A stretch of DNA of 35,059 nt from Aliidiomarina sp. (GTDB lineage Bacteria; Pseudomonadota; Gammaproteobacteria; Enterobacterales; Alteromonadaceae). Positions 1-7,897 of this stretch are shown here, piece by piece. The number at the start of each line of letters is the position of its first letter. Positions within the stretch are counted from its first letter, which is position 1. Where the stretch lies: positions 1 to 35,059 of the forward strand of contig NZ_JAIUMR010000017.1 in the NCBI RefSeq assembly GCF_022565475.1. The letters are read 5' to 3'. The notes under the pieces are model-generated. The model was not told the DNA's origin. It worked only from the letters and a program-made list of their open reading frames with translations, and ran no database searches. A program made the translations under genes and the position numbers.

Positions 1-140
1 ATGCAAGTGCCCACACAGATTGCTTGGCTTGATATATTGTTAAAGAACGTTTGCTTCGTTTCCCGAAGCGAGGACGCGCATTCTACACGCCTCATTTTTG
101 ATGTCAACCGCTTTCGAAAAGTTTTTTTGTTTTCCTAAGC
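1..140 (-). promoter_or_regulatory. rRNA operon promoter P2 and 16S leader with boxA
   Basis: Read on the minus strand, a -35 TTGACA (102-107) and a -10 TAGAAT (80-85) are separated by 16 bp, with an A-rich UP-like tract upstream (116-140) and a GC-rich discriminator. The transcript would then carry a boxA-like GTTCTTTAACAA (37-48), and the bases nearest the edge match the E. coli 16S leader segment AATCTGTGTGGGCACT. These features together identify the start of an rrn operon transcribed leftward out of the window; BoxA is the NusB/S10 antitermination site. The 16S gene itself is not included. Confidence 0.9.
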
Positions 141-312
141 TTTCTGTTGCCATCGGAGGTTGTTATCAGAAAGTTAAGCACTCTTTATAGGTGTTTAACT
201 TTCGATTTTAGCTAAAGGAGCTGTTTCTATAACTTTACCTTTTTGCTAACCTCGCTCCCTTTGCTGCTCAACTGGCTAAGTGCTTGTTGTTGCTGCCGTG
301 GAAGTGGTGCGA

Positions 313-372
313 ATTATAGGGCTCAAAATAATTTCAGCAAGCACTTTTTTCATCTTTTCTTGGTTTTTTGCA
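313..372 (-). promoter_or_regulatory. rRNA operon promoter P1 with UP element
   Basis: On the minus strand a perfect -10 TATAAT (313-318) lies 16 bp from a -35-like TTGCTG (335-340), with A6 tracts upstream (about 345-350 and 363-368) as expected for an UP element. The 16-bp spacer and the sequence after the -10 (TCGCACCACTTCCACGG) closely resemble E. coli rrnB P1 (GCGCCACCACTGACACGG from memory). It lies about 230 bp upstream of the P2-like promoter, giving the usual tandem layout. Growth-rate and ppGpp control would be expected from the family. That is inference. Confidence 0.75.
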
Positions 373-396
373 TCAACCGCAGAAAAATCATCCAAG

Positions 397-451
397 TTGG
401 CGTAAGATTAGTCTTAATATGTTTATTTTAACGCCTTTATCCGGAAAGGCG
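397..451 (+). promoter_or_regulatory. Possible yrdA promoter and leader hairpin
   Basis: A weak candidate promoter is TTGGCG (397-402), 16 bp, TATGTT (419-424). A 7-bp hairpin CGCCTTT/AAAGGCG (432-438/445-451) follows in the predicted leader, just ahead of the ribosome binding site. The promoter would lie back to back with the rrn P1 UP element. Both parts are only moderately supported. Confidence 0.3.
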
Positions 452-475
452 GTGTGATTTAAAGAGGTACTTCGT

Positions 476-1021
476 ATGGCACTAAGTAATCGAGGACGTT
501 CATTTAAAGGGAAATATCCTGTTCTAGGGGAGCGCGTCTATGTGGACCCATCGGCAGTAATCGTTGGTGACATTGAAATCGGTGCCGACTCGAGTATCTG
601 GCCATTAGTTGCAGCTCGTGGTGACGTCAATCATATTCGAATTGGTGCGCGTACTAATGTACAAGATGGGAGTATTCTGCATGTCACGCGGACGGGCTAT
701 GATGATCTCCATGGTTTTCCATTAACCATTGGCGACGATGTCACCGTCGGCCATCAAGTGATGCTGCATGGCTGCACGGTTGGTAATCGAATTCTTATCG
801 GTATGTCAGCGGTCATTATGGACGGCGCCGTGGTGGAGGATGATGTGATTATCGGCGGTGGCTCGCTCGTGCCACCAGGTAAACGTTTAGAGAGTGGCTT
901 TCTTTATGTTGGCAGCCCGGTCAAAAAGACACGCGCCCTGACCGATGATGAAAAGACGTTCTTAACTAAGTCTGCAGCAAATTACGTTATTCTCAAGGAT
1001 GATTATCTCGCTGAAATTTAG
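476..1021 (+). CDS. yrdA: Gamma-carbonic anhydrase family protein (YrdA-like)
   Basis: This 181-residue protein is a left-handed beta-helix (hexapeptide repeat) protein of the gamma-class carbonic anhydrase family. Hexapeptide-type repeats run through residues about 20-145, and the zinc-binding histidine pattern is visible in GHQVMLHG and in ILHVTR upstream of it. Length matches E. coli YrdA (about 184). The start has a purine-rich AAAGAGGT eight bases upstream. Family members bind zinc, but many YrdA-type proteins have no demonstrated carbonic anhydrase activity, so the reaction is uncertain. The gene stands beside an rrn operon, as yrdA does beside rrnD in E. coli. It converges with the next gene with 12 bases between stops. 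Confidence 0.9.
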   Translation: MALSNRGRSFKGKYPVLGERVYVDPSAVIVGDIEIGADSSIWPLVAARGDVNHIRIGARTNVQDGSILHVTRTGYDDLHGFPLTIGDDVTVGHQVMLHGCTVGNRILIGMSAVIMDGAVVEDDVIIGGGSLVPPGKRLESGFLYVGSPVKKTRALTDDEKTFLTKSAANYVILKDDYLAEI

Positions 1022-1033
1022 GTTCAGGCAGCT

Positions 1034-1603
1034 TTAACGTCTGCCTCTGGGAAACTGACAACGAATTTCTCCTTGTACAAAGCGGCGGATATCAATTGAT
1101 TGTTGATAGCCGTCGCGATAATCAGCCTCTAAGCCAACAATTCGCGCACACTCACCATGCCGACAAATACGTAGTGTTTGACCATCAAAACTCGCTTCAC
1201 CTGTTATGGTTTGCGTTGGTCGATCTTTGCGCTCAACAGTAACAGGGACCTCAAAACCAATCACTGCCGTAAAAGCTAGCGGCTCCGCTTGACGCCATCC
1301 TGAGCTCAGGTGGCCTAGTGGATCTGGCATCATGCATTGAACGATTTCACCATAACGCGCCGTTGCCAGTCGTTGTTGTAATAGTTCACGCTCTTTATGC
1401 TCTTGTTCTTGCCGTGCTCGTTCCTCAATTGATGCTAGCTCGCGTCGGCGTTGTTCAAGACGAGCTTGCTCTTGTCGCGCTTCTAGTTTCTGCTCAGGTG
1501 TCAATGCATCCCATTCATCATCACTCATACCAAGAGGATTCGAGCTACAAGCCCAAAGTAGGGCGGTCATCATTACTATTAAAGCCATTTGGAGAAAGCG
1601 CAT
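1034..1603 (-). CDS. Hypothetical coiled-coil lipoprotein
   Basis: I do not recognise this 189-residue protein. It opens with a lipoprotein signal peptide ending in the lipobox LLWAC, so Cys19 would be acylated and the protein anchored to a membrane facing the periplasm. Residues about 27-85 are highly charged (MSDDEWDALTPEQKLEARQE onward) and probably form a coiled coil. The C-terminal half (about 86-189) is predicted globular with four cysteines, two of them in CRHGEC. An AGGAG ribosome binding site lies upstream of the ATG. It is separated by about 100 bp from the end of dnaE2 and probably has its own promoter. No function is proposed. Confidence 0.75.
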   Translation of the reverse strand: MRFLQMALIVMMTALLWACSSNPLGMSDDEWDALTPEQKLEARQEQARLEQRRRELASIEERARQEQEHKERELLQQRLATARYGEIVQCMMPDPLGHLSSGWRQAEPLAFTAVIGFEVPVTVERKDRPTQTITGEASFDGQTLRICRHGECARIVGLEADYRDGYQQSIDIRRFVQGEIRCQFPRGRR

Positions 1604-1703
1604 CGCTAGTTCCTACTCCTGAGAAATTGATCACCTTTGGGCACAAGGGTGCATCTGAAGTTGACACTGCAAGTTAGTCTACGGATAAAAATTAGCTGAT
1701 TTC

Positions 1704-4700
1704 CTAATGAAAATCACGTGATTTCAGGCGGCTAACCGGTAAAACGTCACTGAGATCCCGCATATCTTTCGCAATCACATGGACAACATCCCCGACAATT
1801 TCGACAATACCATGGACTCTAAGTAGTCGCGCCTTGAGCCATTGTCGCCGTTGCTTACGCGCGAGATCTTGCCACAGCACGACATTCACGGTTCCGGTGT
1901 CATCTTCTAAAGAAATAAAGGTGACACCGCTGGCGGTGCCGGGTCGCTGACGATTGGTCACTAAACCAAGCACAGTAACGCACTGCTGATGGCGTATGTA
2001 AGGAAGCTCGGTGGCTTTATAGTGTTTCGGCAAATGACCGTTTTCTTGAAGTAGCGCAATCGGGTGCTTGCCGAGCGTTAAGCCAAGGGCTTGGTAGTCT
2101 TCTTGCATAGTCGCCAGTGCATCCGGCTCCGCAAGTTGGTAGTCGTTACTTGGTGCTTGTTGAACACTAAGTAGAGATAATTGACCCTCTGCTTTAATTT
2201 GTGACGACAGATGCGTTAAATTCCAGCGCGTTTGATAACGGTTGCCGACCAGCGCGGAAAAAGCACCGGCACTCGCCAATGCCTCACGAGTGGATGAACT
2301 TAAAACATGTTCTTGGATTTGTATCTGGAACTGATCAAAGTCGCTAAAGCCAGAAGCTGGTCGATGTTGTAGAAAGTTTTCCAGCTCTTTTCTTTGGATA
2401 CCTTTAATTAGTCGAAAACCTAAACGGATGGCCGGTTCACCGGAGTCTCGAGGAATGAGCTGATGATCCCATTCACTCTTATTGACACAAACCGGTAGCA
2501 CTTCCACCTGATGTCGGCGGGCATCTTGAACTAATTGTGAGGGCGAATAGAAGCCCATGGGCAAGCTATTCAGTAGGCCAACATAAAAAGCCGCGGGGCA
2601 ATGACACTTTAACCACGATGAGGCATAAGCGAGGTTCGCGAAACTAGCGGCGTGAGATTCAGGAAAGCCGTATTCGCCAAAGCCACAGATTTGTGCGAAC
2701 AAACGTTCGGCAAATTCTTGCTGATAACCACGCGCTAACATACCGCTGATGAGCTTCGCCTCAAACTTCATTAATGTACCTTTGCTACGCCAAGACGCCA
2801 TGGCCCGACGTAGGGCGTCTGCTTCGCCACCACTAAATCCTGCGGCAACCATAGCTAACTTAATCACTTGCTCTTGGAAAATAGGGACACCCAGGGTGCG
2901 TTTAAGTACTTCGGCGACTTCTGGACTCGGATACTCAATAGCTTCTAAGCCATCGCGACGACGTAAATACGGATGCACCATGTCGCCTTGAATCGGCCCC
3001 GGGCGCACAATCGCGATTTGCACCACCAAGTCATAAAAACAGCGCGGCTTTAGTCGCGGTAGCATATTCATTTGTGCGCGCGATTCAATCTGAAATACCC
3101 CCATGGAGTCTGCACGTTGCAACATACGGTACACCTCCGGGTCATCTTGGGGAATACTCGCTAATGTCTGCGTTTGCTGATAAAACTCAGGCAGTAGCGC
3201 CAGCGTCTTACGAATTGCGGTCAGCATGCCTAAAGCCAGCACATCCACTTTCAGTAAGCAGAGCGCTTCAATATCATCTTTGTCCCATTGAATGACCGTC
3301 CGTTCTGGCATACTGGCATTTTCAATGGGTACTAAGTTACTGAGCTCGTCTTTGGCGATAACAAAACCACCCACGTGCTGAGAAAGGTGACGTGGAAAAC
3401 CTAAAATGGTCTCGGTCAATTGAATCAGATGAGCACCCAACGGATGATTCATCAGACCCATTGCCTGCAGCTGCGCTTGCCAACCATCCTCACTGTCGCG
3501 TCGGTCTAAACGATGAATCCATTGTTGAATCTGTGCTTGGGCAAAACCAAGCGCTTTACCGACATCACGCAACGCACTGCGAATTCGATAGGTGATAACC
3601 GTCGCTGCTAGCGCTGCGCGATGACGACCATACTTCTCATAAATATACTGAATCACTTCTTCACGGCGTTCATGCTCGAAATCGACATCAATATCCGGAG
3701 GCTCATTGCGCTCCCGTGAAATAAAACGTTCAAACAGTAGCTGTGATTGCGCAGGATTCACGGCCGTAATGCCCAAGCAGTAGCAGAGCACCGAGTTCGC
3801 AGCGGAGCCTCGTCCTTGATGAAGAATGCCGCGCTGGCGAGCGAAAACAACAATGTCGTAAATAGTTAAAAAGAAGTGCGCAAAGTTTAACTCGGCGACT
3901 AATTCGAGCTCGCGTAGTAACTGCTCTCGAATCGCTGCCGGCGCACCCTCAGGATAACGCCAGCGTAAGCCTTGTAAGCCCAATTGGTGTAAATAGCTAT
4001 CCGCAGTAAAGCCTTCCGGCACGACTTCGGCGGGATATTCATAGCGCAGTTCATCGAGCTGAAAGTGACACTGTTTGGCGATCCGCTCGCTTTCGGCTAA
4101 CCATGGGGCAGGGAATAAGTGTTCCAATTCAGCGCGAGAGCGTAAGCGCCGTTCGGCATTCACGTGCCGCTGCCAACCTAACTCAGTTACTCGCTTTTGC
4201 TGCTGGATCGCCTGCAACACATGTAATAAGGGTAAGCGCTCAGCATGATGCATTAACACCCCCCCAGCGGCAACGATAGGCCAATCAAGCTGTTTCCCCA
4301 AACGCCTTATGCTGCGCAAGGATTCCGTATCTGCACTTTGCAAATAGCGATGCGCCAACAACCAATGTCGCTGTGGAAAAGCAGTAGCCAGCGATGTTGA
4401 AAATGCTTGTGCAGTTTCATTTTTTGGTTGCCACAACAGCAGACAGTCATCGAGTTTATTTTCAACAAGTTGCTGGCCATGGAAATGGTAGCTCCCTTTT
4501 TCCGCTGCTCGACGACAGCGACTGATCAGCGCCGATAACTGGGAATAACCACGGCGATTCATGACTAACAGCACAAATAATCCGAGCTCGTCACAATGAA
4601 ACTCGCTGCCGCAAATGACGTGTACCGCATGATCTTGAGACGCTTTCCAAGCTTTCACGACACCCGCCAAGGAGCATTCATCGGTCAAGGCTATGGCACG

Positions 4701-4811
4701 GTAACCGAGTGCTGCCGCCTGTGCCACAAGTTCAGTCGGTGACGAAGCGGCGCGGAGAAAAGAGTAATGACTTAAACAATGGAGTTCGGCATAGGGCATT
4801 AGCTGAACCAT
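1704..4811 (-). CDS. dnaE2: Error-prone DNA polymerase DnaE2 (ImuC)
   Basis: This is a C-family DNA polymerase alpha subunit of the DnaE2/ImuC branch, 1035 residues and so of normal length for the type. An N-terminal PHP domain starts at AELHCLSHYSFLR, the polymerase core contains the catalytic PPDIDVDFEHERR motif, and a C-terminal OB-fold segment (VTVLGLVTNRQRPG onward) is present. DnaE2 carries out translesion synthesis in the SOS mutasome with ImuA and ImuB. Two starts are possible: the ATG at 4811, inside the end of imuB, or an ATG at 4799 that overlaps the imuB stop as TAATG, which would suit translational coupling. The gene is last in the imuA-imuB-dnaE2 operon. Confidence 0.97.
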   Translation of the reverse strand: MVQLMPYAELHCLSHYSFLRAASSPTELVAQAAALGYRAIALTDECSLAGVVKAWKASQDHAVHVICGSEFHCDELGLFVLLVMNRRGYSQLSALISRCRRAAEKGSYHFHGQQLVENKLDDCLLLWQPKNETAQAFSTSLATAFPQRHWLLAHRYLQSADTESLRSIRRLGKQLDWPIVAAGGVLMHHAERLPLLHVLQAIQQQKRVTELGWQRHVNAERRLRSRAELEHLFPAPWLAESERIAKQCHFQLDELRYEYPAEVVPEGFTADSYLHQLGLQGLRWRYPEGAPAAIREQLLRELELVAELNFAHFFLTIYDIVVFARQRGILHQGRGSAANSVLCYCLGITAVNPAQSQLLFERFISRERNEPPDIDVDFEHERREEVIQYIYEKYGRHRAALAATVITYRIRSALRDVGKALGFAQAQIQQWIHRLDRRDSEDGWQAQLQAMGLMNHPLGAHLIQLTETILGFPRHLSQHVGGFVIAKDELSNLVPIENASMPERTVIQWDKDDIEALCLLKVDVLALGMLTAIRKTLALLPEFYQQTQTLASIPQDDPEVYRMLQRADSMGVFQIESRAQMNMLPRLKPRCFYDLVVQIAIVRPGPIQGDMVHPYLRRRDGLEAIEYPSPEVAEVLKRTLGVPIFQEQVIKLAMVAAGFSGGEADALRRAMASWRSKGTLMKFEAKLISGMLARGYQQEFAERLFAQICGFGEYGFPESHAASFANLAYASSWLKCHCPAAFYVGLLNSLPMGFYSPSQLVQDARRHQVEVLPVCVNKSEWDHQLIPRDSGEPAIRLGFRLIKGIQRKELENFLQHRPASGFSDFDQFQIQIQEHVLSSSTREALASAGAFSALVGNRYQTRWNLTHLSSQIKAEGQLSLLSVQQAPSNDYQLAEPDALATMQEDYQALGLTLGKHPIALLQENGHLPKHYKATELPYIRHQQCVTVLGLVTNRQRPGTASGVTFISLEDDTGTVNVVLWQDLARKQRRQWLKARLLRVHGIVEIVGDVVHVIAKDMRDLSDVLPVSRLKSRDFH

Positions 4812-6178
4812 CCATGCAAATACCAGTGCTGATGGCGGTAATCATAAAATAACCAGCCCTGACGACCGTCGTGATGTTGCGCCTGCCAATAATCGCGTGC
4901 ACCATTTCCGTTTTGCTTCTGCCACCAAGGCGATGCGTAACGCTCAGGGCCTTGGTGCAAATGCCATTGGCGAATATCGACCGGCAATGGTTGTTCAATA
5001 AGCCAAGGTGGCCGCTTTTCAAGTTCGGTGTTGCCCAGAGCAGCTCCAGCTGGAGCTCGCTGCCAACTTAACTCAGTCAAGTATTCGTTCACAGTTTGCA
5101 CACCGAAAACCTGTTGCTGTCCAAGTCTTAACTGCAGCTCATTCAGCAATTGCGCCAGCGATTTCGTTGCTGTTCGCGGTCCTTGGAGTAAATCGCCCGC
5201 CTCATGTTGGCGTGGCTGCAGCTGTTTGGCTTGTAGACCAATCTCCAAAACGGGCGCGAGAAGTTGCACCGCTTCCATTTTCAATTGACAAAAACGTAGT
5301 AGGGCTTCTGCTTGGTAACCGCCATGGGCTAAACCAACCTGAAGCTTGGTCACTCGCTCATCGCGATGGTAAAAACTGAGTAGTAATTGTCGTGTTTGTT
5401 GCTGCCTCCCTTCTAAGAAATGTTCGAGTTCTTGTAACAGTCGCTTCAACGGAAAACTGAGTGCCTGCCAACTTCCGGCTTCGGCGAGCAAGGGCAAGCG
5501 CTGAGTAAACCACACTGGCGGGCTGAAATAACGCAGCGTTTCTTGCTGCTCACCTTGAATTCGAGCCAGCAAAATGACTAACTCCTGACCCAGGCGCCGA
5601 CCAGCGACCGGCCGAGGGATCGCTTGTAAAGCACCTAACGTGTGAATTCCCATCCGTTTTAATTTTTGTCTTAACACCGGCGAGCAGGGTAGGTAATCAA
5701 TCGGAACATCGGCTGCTTGCTGCATGCCTGACAAGGCTAATAGCTTGGCAACTAATGGCGTTTTTCCGGCACCATGGCGATAACTGATCTGCCATGGCTG
5801 TAACTGCAACTCGAGTTGGGTAAGGCTATGCTGCAATTGCGGATAGAGTTTTTGCATCGGCTTGGTGTCAAGCCACAAGCCAGCAGGAGAGTCGAGACTG
5901 ATCACCGCAAAGGCATGGTATAAGTCACTGGCCAGATGGTGCAGCAATGCCCGCTGCTGCGTTTCACGGTAAGGATAAGGCTGCAATTGCTCGGTTAATG
6001 TCCAAGCATCTGCGAGAGTCATGCCCACGCGAATTCCGGCGCGCTGCGCCAGCGGGTTCATTTGCACAACCAGCTGTTGCTGCTCGTCATACAATACGGC
6101 AACTTGCCGCTGCAAGTCCGGCTGAATGACTTGTAGCCGCTCTAGTTGTAAGTGCGGTAGTGTGACGTACAACCACAT
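4799..6178 (-). CDS. imuB: Y-family polymerase-like mutasome protein ImuB
   Basis: This 459-residue protein matches ImuB, a catalytically inactive Y-family polymerase relative that bridges the beta clamp, ImuA and DnaE2. The N-terminus reads LYVTLPHLQLERL where active Y-family enzymes have a DxDxFF motif, so the metal-binding acidic residue is missing, as is typical of ImuB. The palm/fingers and little-finger regions occupy about residues 1-330 and the ImuB-specific C-terminal region follows. The start is supported by GAGGT six bases upstream. It lies 9 bp after imuA and overlaps the start of dnaE2, so the three are one transcription unit. Confidence 0.95.
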   Translation of the reverse strand: MWLYVTLPHLQLERLQVIQPDLQRQVAVLYDEQQQLVVQMNPLAQRAGIRVGMTLADAWTLTEQLQPYPYRETQQRALLHHLASDLYHAFAVISLDSPAGLWLDTKPMQKLYPQLQHSLTQLELQLQPWQISYRHGAGKTPLVAKLLALSGMQQAADVPIDYLPCSPVLRQKLKRMGIHTLGALQAIPRPVAGRRLGQELVILLARIQGEQQETLRYFSPPVWFTQRLPLLAEAGSWQALSFPLKRLLQELEHFLEGRQQQTRQLLLSFYHRDERVTKLQVGLAHGGYQAEALLRFCQLKMEAVQLLAPVLEIGLQAKQLQPRQHEAGDLLQGPRTATKSLAQLLNELQLRLGQQQVFGVQTVNEYLTELSWQRAPAGAALGNTELEKRPPWLIEQPLPVDIRQWHLHQGPERYASPWWQKQNGNGARDYWQAQHHDGRQGWLFYDYRHQHWYLHGWFS

Positions 6179-6187
6179 CGAAAGACC

Positions 6188-6856
6188 TCACTTTCCCGGC
6201 CACTGTGGTAACGGTTGCCGCGCTAAACGTAACGGCCAGCCGCCGGTACGCTTCAACAGTTGCCATTGCACTTGACCATTCTTCGTCACACCATCTTGGC
6301 TGAAATGGACGCGCAGCCGCGTCGCATAACTACGAGCTTCCTCAGCTTGCCAAGGACTAACAATAAAAACATAAGCGCCGCTTTCTGCTGCGGCCAAATG
6401 GAGCCGACGAATAGCGATGGTTGATGGTTGTTCCGCCCAGAGCAACAGCACACCGGCTTGACCACTATGCAAAATGGTTTCGGCTGCCCACAGCGCGTCT
6501 GCTGGTCTTGCTGGCGTCAACACAATGTGTTTTGCTTGTTCTCGTTCCGACTCCGCCAACGGCAATTGCGCTAAGGCCGGAGCGTACGGCACCGCCGGTG
6601 GTGAAATCCAAAAGATCGGACGCTGTTGCTGCGTCGCACGCATGAACGCCGGAGCCACTAGCGCCAACTCGCCAATAAAGCATTGCGGCACTTGTATTTC
6701 ATGCAGGCGCTGGGATTGCCAGCCACCACCAAGCGCCTGATCCAACTCGAACTGACCTGTTGTCACAAAACTTGTTTGATCCGCTGCTGCGTGAGCTTGT
6801 TGATTGCCGAGCCAAAGCGACCCGCGGTCAAATAATTGCTGTAACGGCGCCTGCAT
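6188..6856 (-). CDS. imuA: SOS mutasome protein ImuA (RecA-like fold)
   Basis: This 222-residue protein is the ImuA component of the SOS mutasome, a RecA-fold protein annotated in some genomes as SulA-like. The segment TGQFELDQALGGGWQSQRLH is typical of the family's start of the RecA core, and later segments (AAETILHSGQAGVLLLWAE) fit the Walker B region. It is first in the imuA-imuB-dnaE2 operon and has a perfect LexA operator 17 bp upstream. The ribosome binding site is a weak GGTGG. Role by family knowledge: it interacts with ImuB and RecA during induced mutagenesis. No lexA gene is linked in this window. Confidence 0.92.
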   Translation of the reverse strand: MQAPLQQLFDRGSLWLGNQQAHAAADQTSFVTTGQFELDQALGGGWQSQRLHEIQVPQCFIGELALVAPAFMRATQQQRPIFWISPPAVPYAPALAQLPLAESEREQAKHIVLTPARPADALWAAETILHSGQAGVLLLWAEQPSTIAIRRLHLAAAESGAYVFIVSPWQAEEARSYATRLRVHFSQDGVTKNGQVQWQLLKRTGGWPLRLARQPLPQWPGK

Positions 6857-6873
6857 ATAACCACCATAAACTA

Positions 6874-6889
6874 CTGTATATTTATACAG
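6874..6889 (-). promoter_or_regulatory. LexA operator (SOS box) of imuA-imuB-dnaE2
   Basis: CTGTATATTTATACAG is a perfect match to the gammaproteobacterial SOS box CTGT(AT)4-type-ACAG. A possible promoter lies just upstream on the minus strand: TTGCAA (6915-6920), 16 bp, TACACT (6893-6898). The box would then cover the region immediately after the -10, a good position for repression. Confidence 0.95.
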
Positions 6890-6991
6890 TGTAGTGTATG
6901 CGATTTTATTTTCTTTGCAAGGTCTTCTGTAGTTATTGCGAAGTTACGGTATGATAAATAAAAAATAATAAGATCGGCGGAGATAACCACC

Positions 6992-7897
6992 ATGCTACGA
7001 TTTTTGCCCGGACCGTTTAAACTTGTCATCAGCTTTCTTTGGGCTGGTTTGTCGACCTTATTGATCGGACTTACCATCATTGTCTTAGGTCTATTTAAAT
7101 TCCTCATTCCAATTCCTGCGTCACAGCGTTTTGTCTCTCGCATTGCCAATACGGTTTTTCGTGGCTGGGCGTATGCTATGTCGTTTATGTTTCGCCTTAG
7201 CTACCCGGTGAAATGGCAAGTTGAAGGCGACTTACCGAACAACCCCGAAGGCTGGTATTTAATACTGAGCAATCACCTCAGTTGGGTGGATATTTTGGTC
7301 ATGATGCACCTTTCTCGTGCGGATTTACCGATGCCGCGATTTTTCCTCAAGCAAGAATTATTCTGGGTGCCGGTGGTGGGTATTGGCTGTTGGGTGCTCG
7401 ACATGCCATTTATGAAGCGTTATAGCAAAGAGCAAATTGCCAAACGTCCTGAGTTACAAGGTAAAGATATCGAAACGACGCGGGAGAAATGTGAGAAGTT
7501 TCGTCATATTCCGACGACAGTCATTAATTTCTGTGAGGGTACACGTTTAACACCGGTCAAACATGAGCAGAAGAAAAGCCCCTATCGACACTTACTGCCG
7601 CCAAAAGCCGGTGGAACCTCATTTACCTTGCAAGCTATGGGTGAGCAGTTCCAAGAGGTGCTCGACGTCACCATGATTTATCCCGGCTATAAAGCAGGGG
7701 ATCCTATCGTCGGGCCTTTATTACGCGGTGAGCTGAAAGAAGTGTATGTGCATATCGATCGCATTCCGGTCACTCCGGACTTACGCGGGGATTACTTTAA
7801 CGACCCCGAGTTTCGTGAACACTTTCAAGGCTGGTTAAATGAACGCTGGTCCTTGAAGGACCAGCGCATTGAGAACTATTTGAACCGAACCCATTAA
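6992..7897 (+). CDS. yihG: YihG-type 1-acyl-glycerol-3-phosphate acyltransferase family protein
   Basis: This 301-residue membrane protein belongs to the LPLAT/PlsC acyltransferase superfamily. The catalytic HX4D motif is H95LSWVD100 in SNHLSWVD, and the substrate-binding EGTR motif is at about 182-185. One or two N-terminal hydrophobic segments (about 10-40) anchor it to the inner membrane. The sequence around LLPPKAGGTSF and the total length match E. coli YihG (about 310 residues), which acylates lysophospholipids. A GGAG ribosome binding site precedes the ATG. It is divergent from imuA. In E. coli yihG lies close to dsbA and srkA, as here, which supports the assignment. Confidence 0.9.
   Translation: MLRFLPGPFKLVISFLWAGLSTLLIGLTIIVLGLFKFLIPIPASQRFVSRIANTVFRGWAYAMSFMFRLSYPVKWQVEGDLPNNPEGWYLILSNHLSWVDILVMMHLSRADLPMPRFFLKQELFWVPVVGIGCWVLDMPFMKRYSKEQIAKRPELQGKDIETTREKCEKFRHIPTTVINFCEGTRLTPVKHEQKKSPYRHLLPPKAGGTSFTLQAMGEQFQEVLDVTMIYPGYKAGDPIVGPLLRGELKEVYVHIDRIPVTPDLRGDYFNDPEFREHFQGWLNERWSLKDQRIENYLNRTH

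Noticed and set aside
243-431. 62-codon plus-strand frame in the rrn promoter region
   Set aside because: It overlaps rrn P1 and its UP element, has no ribosome binding site, and its low-complexity composition comes from the T-rich promoter DNA.
1694-1735. Hairpins at the end of dnaE2 as a terminator
   Set aside because: The AAATCACGTGATTT palindrome is inside the coding end, and the following GATTTTC/GAAATC stem with a short T run is weak; not enough to call.
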